DNA of 64,000 nucleotides from Agriotes lineatus (Eukaryota > Arthropoda > Insecta > Coleoptera > Elateridae): contig CALNHX010002271.1 of assembly GCA_940337035.1 (NCBI GenBank), positions 121,792 through 185,791 on the forward strand, in the 5' to 3' direction. The translations under genes were made by a program, and so were the position numbers. Positions 56,158 to 64,000 of this stretch are shown piece after piece. The notes under the pieces were generated by a model that was given only the letters and a program-made list of their open reading frames with translations, searched no databases and was not told where the DNA came from. Each line of letters opens with the position of its first letter. Position 1 is the first letter of the stretch.

Positions 56158-58070
56158 GGTAAAAAATATCTATAATATAATTTTCCTTAATGTGTGTCTG
56201 TCTGTGGCACAACATAAAATCTCACGTTCCGGCTTCGCAGATGTTTATATTTGTTTAGGTTTTGTTTTTCTTATCTTAGCGCTCGGCTCGGAGCTGCAGG
56301 CATTTTGTTAACTAGTTTTTTCAGTAGATCTTCTACACTGTAATATTGCAACACTGCGGTTATTGAAGCTTTTGCAAAGCAACTGCATTCGTAATATGTA
56401 GCCATAAAAATAGGTTGATTCCTTTAGTGTGATGTTTACGACTAATGTTTATAAAAGCGACAATACGTTCAATCTTTTGACGGCAGTGACTGGATGATCA
56501 CCCCGCACGCACTTGCGTTGGCATTGGCTTGTTTCAATAATTCCATGGCATCACTAATTTTTGTAAAAATGCTAGTTTTATTTTTTGCATTCCTTCGGTT
56601 ATGGAAAATGAAAAATGGTTAGCAACAGTATGAATAGATGCACTATTTTTTTCTCTACAAAAAATGTATTTACACTTTAGCTCTAAAATAATTAGGGGAG
56701 CCAATAATTGGACATTAAGAATTTAACACGAGATGAAAAAAAAATTGACCGGAAGTCGACCTCGGAAAAGAAATCCGATTTCCGGTTTCTATATATTTTT
56801 GGAATCTACTCTTCGAGCTGAGTCGAATGATATATATCTCGTCCTCCTAAAATATATCTCCATTTTCTTGCTTCTCAGTTAATAATAACAAGTTAATAAT
56901 AATGAATCTCTTTATAATTGAATACTGAATTACAAAATTATTATTGTATTGGCTTCTTTGTCAATCACACTCCTTAATACTTTTAATAGAACCTTCTTTT
57001 AAGTTAGATTGTATTATTATGCTTGGTTTGACATTACAATCAATCAAAACTAAATGTGGTCAAATTATTTAATCAAATTACTTTTTCCAGATTGAGGTTA
57101 AAATTAATTACAGATACCTAGACCAAAATGATATAGTTTCTACTTATAATGGCCAAAAACGTCGAGTACCCGAATCAAAGCAAATTTAGAAAACTTAATA
57201 TTCTAAATTGCGCTCTAAATCTAAATTACAATGCTTTCCACTAATTTTGTCGTACCAAACTTGTTAATAATAATACACTAACCTTCACGAAGACTCGCTT
57301 GTACCTTGAGTGTATTTTCTATCAGCTCCTAACTGATTGGTAGTCGTCAAACACCTCCCTTGAGTTGTTGAAGACCCAAAATAGCTCGTTGAAGCTCTCG
57401 TACCTCTTAATACCTTGATAAACGGTAGTACAGCATGCCACAATCACTCTCACTTTCACTTAATGATGGTTTAAGTACCAATTACCACCTCAAATGGTTT
57501 CAAACAATCTTGAAATTATAATATGAATAATAATTGTGACCTTTGGTCAAATTTGATCGTGAAGAAGGCTGTCTTGCTATCACGTACCAAATATGCAATA
57601 TTACTCTCACAATTAAAGGAAAGTAGCCCTTCAACGTGACTTATTAAACGTAGATTATTCAAAATTAAAGAAGTTTTTTCACTTGCAGTAAACAACCCCT
57701 TGGTTGCCTATTGCTACTACTACCAGTAATCTACTACCAACTGTTATCACATGATACCCTTTAGATATCTAGATATTAATATTGAATTAATTAAGCATCC
57801 ACACAGCATGCTACATTACAACTGACAGTGCCACCAACAATACACTAGTTATAGTGACGTATTGTTTTTATCTCACTATTATAGTGAGTTATGGGCCATT
57901 TTATGATCTTAAATCTACATAATTATAGCCTTAAACTAGAAGGAGTTGGATAAAAATAGTTTTATTGCATTTCATATGGTAAAGTACTACATTCATACAT
58001 TTAAAATCGAGTAAAGCGGTATTTTTCATCATAGGAATCATTACATCATAGCAATGGCGATTCGTTGTAC
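56158..58070. other. non-coding, no genes recognised
   Basis: Contains one half-copy end of the shared MITE (ACTGACAGTGCCACCAACAATACAC, about 57821-57845). Otherwise AT-rich unique-looking DNA. Confidence 0.5.
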
Positions 58071-58238
58071 ATTTGGCAATACTGGAGTATATTGTTGGTG
58101 GCACTGTCAGTCTACGTCTACAAGTTAGCAGGTTAGGTTTAGCGTCGGTGAGAAGACTGGCGTAAAACCTGAGTAGCTAACCTCAAATTTGACATTGACT
58201 TACAGTGCCACCAACAATACACTTCAGTACTGCCAAAC
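58071..58238. mobile_element. 168-bp foldback MITE, GGCACTGTCAG core family
   Basis: ATTTGGCAATACTGGAGTAT...TTGTTGGTGGCACTGTCAG and mirror CTTACAGTGCCACCAACAATACACTTCAGTACTGCCAAA. Confidence 0.82.
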
Positions 58239-58769
58239 CCATAATATCAACTGGAGCTGTTTATTGTGTTTCAGTACATAAAAACAAGTTCTGTTCTGTT
58301 TGGTTATGTTTTGACATCTAATGCCACTTTTATATAAAAATTTAGTATTTCACATTTTTATATGAAATGCTTTAAAAATAGTATATGAAACGCTTTAGAA
58401 AAGTGGTTTTACTGACTCGTATGGCAGTTTAAGTACTCCCTAACGCTTGTACTTTTTCAGTAAAACGTCACTTTTCTAAACTTATTGCGTAATATACTAT
58501 AATCCAACACCTTATAGACATAAAGACTATTACGAGATCCATTTTAGACCTCTAAAGTGGCCCACAACCCACTACTGAGGTAATTGTTATTAGGCCGATA
58601 GCTAAGCGTTTATGGCCTCTCTGATTCACGTGTGTCGCCTTTACGGGCTCGACATACTGGCCATATGTCGTATATAAAATTTTTTTGTATACTGAACTAG
58701 AATCATTTTGATTTGATTTTATTTAAGAATTATCCCAAACTATTTGCTTTAAAAATGCTGTGCTTCTTG
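58239..58769. other. non-coding with an imperfect hairpin
   Basis: Hairpin at about 58385-58490: TTTAGAAAAGTGGTTTTACTGA and TCAGTAAAACGTCACTTTTCTAAA. Confidence 0.5.
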
Positions 58770-58934
58770 TTATACGTTTGGCAGTACTGAATTGTATTGT
58801 TGGTGACGCTGTCTATGTCAAATTTGAGGTTAGGTTTTGTGTCAGACTGACGAAGAACTTTACCTGTTAACCTCAAATTTGACATCGACTGACAGTGCCA
58901 GCAACAATATACTTCAGTACTACCAAACGTATAA
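58770..58934. mobile_element. 165-bp foldback MITE, best full copy of the family
   Basis: Symmetric ends TTATACGTTTGGCAGTACTG and mirror CAGTACTACCAAACGTATAA, core TTGTTGGTGACGCTGTC...GAGGTTAGG. Probably TA target. Confidence 0.85.
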
Positions 58935-59395
58935 TACGAATAACAGGCGTTGGTAAATGCTAAAGTACATTTTTTTTCTATAATAATTTTCAAGGTCAAC
59001 TTTCTAGGGGATAAGTTGCATTCCTGCAGGGTCCCTAGTTTTAATAATGTTGGTACATAGATTTTTAGTTCTTTTCTTCCACTAACAAAATTACTGTCAT
59101 TTTGACAAGATATGTCATAATTTAATATCGCTTGCTTCATTTTTGCATTTAAAATATTTCTTGGTTTTCCTTTTTATCCGATTTTATTGATGATGATGAT
59201 TCCATGTTAAAAAAAATTGTCAAAGTTCAAATTAAGAAACTTTGACATTCAAAATTGACACATAACCATAATTTTGAAAAAATTCTACCAACATGAGATA
59301 TAAAAATTTCCTAGCGTTTTTATCACATATCTACCAACACTGTAACACTTTGACAGTTATTATAGAAAAAAAACGTACTTTATTTTCTTCATTGG

Positions 59396-59399
59396 TCTG

Positions 59400-59430
<31 letters not shown>

Positions 59431-59482
59431 ATGCGTGCGTGCGAGCGTGCGTGCGTGGGTGTCTGTCTGTCTGCCTGTCTGT
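59396..59482. repeat. GT/GCGT/CTGT microsatellite
   Basis: GTGTGTGTGCGTGCGTGC... then TGTCTGTCTG. It corresponds to the CACACAGACAGAC run at 43698-43740 of the related repeat. Confidence 0.9.
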
Positions 59483-59649
59483 GAACAGAATATCTCAAAA
59501 ACAAAATAAGTTATTTTTTTTTTTTTTTATTTTGACAGTTTACAATTTACAATCTACATCATTCGAGTATTAAGTAAATTTGTTGACATTATTTAAACAC
59601 GTAGGGGAAACGTCCAGCGACGCCCCGCCTTATATAGCACTAGTAATGT

Positions 59650-62325
59650 CTAGTGCTGCAGCAGATCTATTGGCCAACATCTATTCAGTCTTCTTGTAGG
59701 TGGATTATCGTTGAGTAGCTGCTCCACAAGTTCATTTTCGTGTCCAGCGAGCCTTTCATGATATTTGACAGCTGTTTTCTTGATTTCTTCTGTGACGAAC
59801 GCAATCTTGAGGTCTTCATGTAACGTTTTATTTGTGATGTACCAAGGTGCGTCTACCAAAGCTCGAAGCACTTTTGATTGAAAACTTTGTATAGTTTTAA
59901 TTCTTGTCGGCTTAGCGCACCCCCATAGCTGTAGTCCATATGACCAAATCGGTTTCAGCATGGTCTTGTATAATAGCACTTTATTGTTTATTGATAACTT
60001 CGATTTCCGACCAATGAGCCAATACATTTGTTTAAATTTAAGGTTTAGTTGCAAGCGTTTCATTTGTATATGTTTATTCCATGTTAGCCTACGGTCTAAA
60101 TGAAGTCCCAGGTATTTGACGTCGGTTTTAACGGGTACTGGTAAATTGCTTATTGTTACTGGTGGACAAGTAGCGGTTCTGTTTGTGAAAGTGACTTGCA
60201 CCGATTTGGACTGATTCACTTTGATTCGCCATTTTTTGAACCATTTGGTGAGAAGATCTAGGTGGATTTGGATATTCTCAGAGGCTGTTTGAGGGTTTTC
60301 ATTTGTAGAAAGAATCGCTGCATCATCCGCGAACGTGGCTATTACGGTATTTTCCGTTTCAGGCATATCCATTGTGTATATCAAGTAGAGGAGGGGACCC
60401 AATACACTCCCCTGAGGTACGCCAGACTTTATAGCACAGTAGCCAGAAAGAGCATCGTTGTATTTAATTGCGAAGTTTCTGTCGGAAAGGTAGGATTTGA
60501 AAAGGAGATAATAGTTGCTAGCTAGATAGGTTTTGAGTTTGAAAAGTAATCCAGTGTACCAAACCTTATCAAATGCTTGCGACACATCAATGAATACTGC
60601 ACTACAGTATTTTTTCTCTTCGAGACTCTTGTTGATAGTGTTTACTAATCTATGAGCTTGTTGTATCGTTGATAGGTTTTTTCGAAATCCAAACTGGTGT
60701 TGAGGTAGTAGCGTTGCTAATTCAAAGTCTTTCTGAAGTCTTTGGAGTAGTAGTTTCTCAAATACTTTACCAGGTATAGGCAGCAAGCTAATTGGTCTGT
60801 ATGATGTTTTTTCATGTGGAGGCTTACCAGGTTTTGGTATCATGATTATATTTGCGTACTTCCATAATATGGGATAATACGCAAGACTTAGCATGCGGTT
60901 ATATATCAGTGTCATAAAGATGACTGCTTTTCGAGGTAAGTTTTTTAGTATTTGTCCATTTATTAGATCGTATCCCGGCGCTTTTCGTATGTTTAATCTG
61001 TCTAGTTCTGCCTTAACTTCTGTTGGAGAGAAAGGTTTTATAGGTGGTGTCATTTGGCAGGGTATATCAAGAAAATCTTCTGCCTCAGTATTCTCATAAC
61101 CTGGTTCAGCTTCAAACGGTTGAAAGACTTCTGATAGATGGGCTGCAAATACATCTGCTTTCTCTTGGTTTGAACGAGCCCATTCACCGTTTGGTTTTCG
61201 GATTGGTGGAACGGGTGCCTGGGGTCTCTTAAATTTTTTTGTTGCTTTCCATATCGTATTATCATTTACAGATAAGTTGCTGATGTAGTTTTCAAACGAG
61301 GAATTTTGGATTTCTTTAAGTAAGGTTCTTAATTGTCTGGTTAGTCTATTATAATAGTGCTGATCAGCGACATTGCGTGTTCGCTGCCAAATTCTTCTAG
61401 CTCGGCGCTTTTCGCTTATAAGTTGCCGAATGTAAAGCGGTATATTGTCTGTGGTACGTTTGCCCTCATAGCTCGACGGTGTTGATTTCCACGCTGCCTC
61501 TTGGATCAACTGGGTGAAATATTGTACTGCTGCATCTAATTCTTCGTTTTGTTTCAGTCTTATGCCAAGGTTTATGTTTTCTTCAATATGCTGCCGAAAT
61601 TCATCCCAGTTCGTGTCTTTAGAGGTTAGTTTGAGATATGTAGGTTGATTAAGTTTTGTAGAACTTATAGTTACAACAACTGGTGAGTGATCTGACGACA
61701 GGTCGTAATTGGATTCAATTTTACAATTGCTTGCCGGTATACTGTATGTTATAAAAAAGTCAAGGAGATCGGGAATCTTTCTTAGGTCTGTCGGCCAGTA
61801 AGTCGGCTCGCCTGTTGTGAGACAACTGTAGTTGTTGTCTGTTATGGCTCTTAGCAGATTTCGACCCTTTGTGGTAATTAGCCTAGAGCCCCAATGGGTG
61901 TGTTTAGAATTCCAATCACCACCGGCTATGAATCTGTTTCCAAGAGTTTTGAAGAACGTTTTGTAGTCCTCGGAGGTGATCGTATGTCGCGGCGGGCAGT
62001 AAATAGCAGTTACATTAAAATTCCATGGTAGGGCATGCACTTGAATACTGGCTGCTTGAATTTCAGGAGTTTGGTATTTTGGTAATTCGTGGTGAGATAC
62101 AGAATTTTTAATTATAACCGTTGCTCCCCCATGAGCAGTATCGTCAGGGTGAGTAGTGTTGTAGACTGAGTATAGTGGTATTTTGAACATTGTTCGGTTG
62201 GTAAAATGTGACTCTGATATCAGTAGAATGTCGATTTTGTTTATGTTTAAAAATGTTATTATTTCTTGCTTATGGTTAAGCAATCCGTTGGCATTCCATG
62301 TAGCAATTCTAATTATGTTAGCCAT
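59650..62325 (-). CDS. Jockey ORF2: endonuclease and reverse transcriptase, intact
   Basis: 891 aa. Endonuclease at 1-220: IRIATWNANGL, LLISESHFT, IAGGDWNSKHTHWGSR, DLLDFFIT, SSDHSPVV. Reverse transcriptase at about 450-720: SYRPISLLPIPGKVFEKL, HQFGFRKNLSTIQQ, AVFIDVSQAFDKVW, KSGVPQGSVLGPLLYLIY, IATFADDAAIL (FADD). C-terminal part KYLGLHLDRRLTWNKHI and LKPIWSYGLQLWG is typical of insect Jockey elements. The start ATG overlaps the stop of ORF1 as TAATG, which suggests reinitiation. No disabling change seen. Confidence 0.93.
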   Translation of the reverse strand: MANIIRIATWNANGLLNHKQEIITFLNINKIDILLISESHFTNRTMFKIPLYSVYNTTHPDDTAHGGATVIIKNSVSHHELPKYQTPEIQAASIQVHALPWNFNVTAIYCPPRHTITSEDYKTFFKTLGNRFIAGGDWNSKHTHWGSRLITTKGRNLLRAITDNNYSCLTTGEPTYWPTDLRKIPDLLDFFITYSIPASNCKIESNYDLSSDHSPVVVTISSTKLNQPTYLKLTSKDTNWDEFRQHIEENINLGIRLKQNEELDAAVQYFTQLIQEAAWKSTPSSYEGKRTTDNIPLYIRQLISEKRRARRIWQRTRNVADQHYYNRLTRQLRTLLKEIQNSSFENYISNLSVNDNTIWKATKKFKRPQAPVPPIRKPNGEWARSNQEKADVFAAHLSEVFQPFEAEPGYENTEAEDFLDIPCQMTPPIKPFSPTEVKAELDRLNIRKAPGYDLINGQILKNLPRKAVIFMTLIYNRMLSLAYYPILWKYANIIMIPKPGKPPHEKTSYRPISLLPIPGKVFEKLLLQRLQKDFELATLLPQHQFGFRKNLSTIQQAHRLVNTINKSLEEKKYCSAVFIDVSQAFDKVWYTGLLFKLKTYLASNYYLLFKSYLSDRNFAIKYNDALSGYCAIKSGVPQGSVLGPLLYLIYTMDMPETENTVIATFADDAAILSTNENPQTASENIQIHLDLLTKWFKKWRIKVNQSKSVQVTFTNRTATCPPVTISNLPVPVKTDVKYLGLHLDRRLTWNKHIQMKRLQLNLKFKQMYWLIGRKSKLSINNKVLLYKTMLKPIWSYGLQLWGCAKPTRIKTIQSFQSKVLRALVDAPWYITNKTLHEDLKIAFVTEEIKKTAVKYHERLAGHENELVEQLLNDNPPTRRLNRCWPIDLLQH

Positions 62326-63755
62326 TATGGGTTGATTTTGTTTATAACAGTTGTTAGCAGATTTAATATCATGCTGTTTTGGCTTAGCAATTGAGAAAAC
62401 ATATTTTTAAATTCGTTGAGGAACAGTGCTAACTGTTCTCCTATACTCGTCGTCTGCGTCTGCTCAAATTCCTTATTGTTATTTCTTGGAGATAATATCT
62501 CTGCGTAGGTTCTTCTTTGATTCTGCGAGAAGACGTTTTGGTGGGAATAAACATTGGGATAAATGTTTGCAGTATTATGTTTGGGTATTTGTAATTGTTC
62601 GTTACGAGTGTGTTGTTGATTACGAGAATTATAATTTCCTGTGTTCTTGTTTCTACCTTCTACCATGTCTCTGTAAACCGTACAACCTTTATAGTTCGCC
62701 GGATGAGCACCTCCGCATAAAGCACATGTTGCTGGGGTGTCTTTGGGTTTTTTACATGTTTTTGTGTCGTGCCGCTTGCCGCACTTGACACAGCTGTATG
62801 GTTTATTACAATACGTCTTTGAGTGTCCATATGTTTGGCATCTCGTGCATTGGATTATTTCTCGATGTTTCCTTGGTGGCTCTACGGCTATTTTGGTGTG
62901 GTATACGTATTTCAAATCATATATTTTCTTGTTATTTTCTTGAGGCTCTAGATCGAGAAAAAACATTGACAGGGGTTCTTTGGTTTTCCAGTGTCTGACA
63001 TTTATTATATTTCTAATTTTGTGTCCTGCCGTTTCTATTTCCTTTTTTATATCTTCTAGTGGTACAGAGTAGTGTAGGTTTTTAATGACTACCCTGTATG
63101 CTCTATCTTCTTTAACTTGGTACGTGTGGTGGACGATTTTCTCATCTCGGAGGTGTCTAACTAATTTCCGGTAGGTGTCGATCGTATTAGCATTAATTTT
63201 AACTGTTTCATTAGCTAAAGCTTTAGATTGATACGTTTCATTTTCGGCTACTAGGGCTAAGTTATTTAACATATCTTGAAAGTTTGTAACTCCGTATATA
63301 AATATAGGGAAAGGTTTGTGAGTTTTCGGTTGAGTATTGTTTTCATTTGTCTGGGGGTGTTCAGTTTCATTATTTTGTCCTAATGGCTCAAATCTATTTT
63401 GTAACATAGGATGATCTGTGTTGTTTAGTTGGCGGTTAGCGTGGTTTTCTCGTTTCCTTTTCTTCACAACTTGCCAGTTGTGTTTGCTAACTTCTATTTC
63501 TGAATCACTGGTATCGCTGTTATTATTGTCAATATTTGTGTTCATATTTTGATTTTGAGCTGCAAAGTTTGGTACACATGGATTTGTTAATGAGGGATTG
63601 CCTTGATCTGTGAAGGAATGATTGGGTGTGGAGGTTATTAGAGGTTGATTGGTAATTTGATATTGAGGAGCGCCAAAGGAATCTTGTGGTTGTTGATAAT
63701 ATATCTGGTTTTGGCTATTTAGTGATGAATTTGGTTGAAATTGTGCCGGAAGCAT
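62325..63755 (-). CDS. Jockey ORF1: Gag-like RNA-binding protein with zinc knuckles
   Basis: 476 aa that should bind the LINE RNA. N-terminal 150 residues rich in Asn, Gln, Pro; middle domain about 155-300 with YRKLVRHLRDEKIVHHTYQ and KNLHYSVPLEDIKKE (an RRM-like/PRE_C2HC fold of Jockey Gag). Zinc knuckles CTRCQTYGHSKTYC, CVKCGKRHDTKTC and CALCGGAHPANYKGC at about 305-360. C-terminal tail NLLTTVINKINP. Start at the first ATG at 63755; intact. Confidence 0.9.
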   Translation of the reverse strand: MLPAQFQPNSSLNSQNQIYYQQPQDSFGAPQYQITNQPLITSTPNHSFTDQGNPSLTNPCVPNFAAQNQNMNTNIDNNNSDTSDSEIEVSKHNWQVVKKRKRENHANRQLNNTDHPMLQNRFEPLGQNNETEHPQTNENNTQPKTHKPFPIFIYGVTNFQDMLNNLALVAENETYQSKALANETVKINANTIDTYRKLVRHLRDEKIVHHTYQVKEDRAYRVVIKNLHYSVPLEDIKKEIETAGHKIRNIINVRHWKTKEPLSMFFLDLEPQENNKKIYDLKYVYHTKIAVEPPRKHREIIQCTRCQTYGHSKTYCNKPYSCVKCGKRHDTKTCKKPKDTPATCALCGGAHPANYKGCTVYRDMVEGRNKNTGNYNSRNQQHTRNEQLQIPKHNTANIYPNVYSHQNVFSQNQRRTYAEILSPRNNNKEFEQTQTTSIGEQLALFLNEFKNMFSQLLSQNSMILNLLTTVINKINP

Positions 63756-63928
63756 AATGCCCCATCTGATTGATTATATTTACCAGAAGCTTATACTTTG
63801 TCGACAAGTATTAATCGAAAAACACAGTCTTTTTCGCCAGTGGTCTTGTCACACGAGTGCATGCACTGATATCACGCGCGTAGCACAGCGATACACATCC
63901 ACTCGCTTCAAGGCCCGCTTCCAGACTC

Positions 63929-64000
63929 AAAATAAGTTATAACGTTAAAACTTCATATATAAGTTTGTTGTACTATCTAGATGCGACAGCAAGCTTTTGA
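63929..64000 (-). repeat. continuation of the dispersed repeat after the Jockey LINE
   Basis: AAAATAAGTTATAACGTT...TACTATCTAGATGCGACAGC is the mirror of 43612-43665. Runs off the window end. Confidence 0.75.

Larger units (their letters stand above)
59515..63928 (-). mobile_element. full-length Jockey-type LINE
   Basis: 4.4 kb on the - strand with a 12-bp TSD AAAATAAGTTAT (59503-59514 and 63929-63940), a T-run at 59515 onward that is the reversed poly(A) tail, and two intact ORFs overlapping by one base (TAATG). Inserted in the dispersed repeat shared with 43540-43862. Confidence 0.9.

Noticed and set aside
59396..59484. Cys/Val-rich frame (VCVCACVRACMRACERACVG)
   Set aside because: Translation of the GT/GCGT microsatellite.

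Overview
The window is animal nuclear DNA, almost certainly from an insect with a large, transposon-rich genome. A beetle-like genome is my guess, but the sequence does not settle the order. Only three pieces look like host genes. One is an exon on the + strand coding the Rieske domain of an apoptosis-inducing factor 3 (AIFM3-like) protein (47887-48171). The other two are exons on the - strand of a CCBE1-like EGF protein (54181-54416 and 54578-54726). The rest is nested mobile DNA, much of which can be dated layer by layer from target-site duplications (TSDs).

Region 1 (1-24456) is a single decayed LINE (LINE A, + strand) broken into pieces by later insertions. Two near-identical P-element-like (THAP) transposons sit head to head, 172 bp apart, inside it; the right one is complete (2076-5699) with an intact transposase. 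A 266-bp foldback MITE (6511-6776) splits the reverse transcriptase. A 16.2-kb element (6844-23060) with a perfect 6-bp TSD splits it again. The 16.2-kb element is the most unusual object here. It is almost entirely one inverted repeat with about 5-kb arms. Each arm carries the same 255-aa gene of unknown function, an intact tRNA-Leu(CAA), a degenerate tRNA-like sequence and an AT-rich degenerate repeat array. Its termini (AG...CT) and 6-bp TSD are those of Polinton/Maverick elements, but no polymerase, integrase, ATPase, protease or capsid gene is visible. A 5.9-kb block with two broken YqaJ-nuclease genes, one ending in a PHD finger, interrupts the right arm.

Region 2 (24457-47880) is a mosaic of hAT-like elements (8-bp TSDs, often nested two or three deep), TA-targeting MITEs, a second 5'-truncated relative of LINE A (33227-36370, - strand), a GC-rich minisatellite (36757-37255) and a full-length RTE-type LINE with an intact 995-aa ORF and a 9-bp TSD (40110-43378).

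Region 3 (47881-64000) holds the host exons, a 0.5-kb tandem duplication with one MITE-free and one MITE-filled copy, several copies of one foldback MITE family, and a full-length Jockey-type LINE with both ORFs intact (59515-63928, - strand).

The intact P-like transposase, RTE and Jockey elements suggest recent mobility. The nesting gives relative ages: LINE A is oldest, the P-like elements, the MITE and the palindromic element came later, and the YqaJ block and the hAT MITE inside it are later still.
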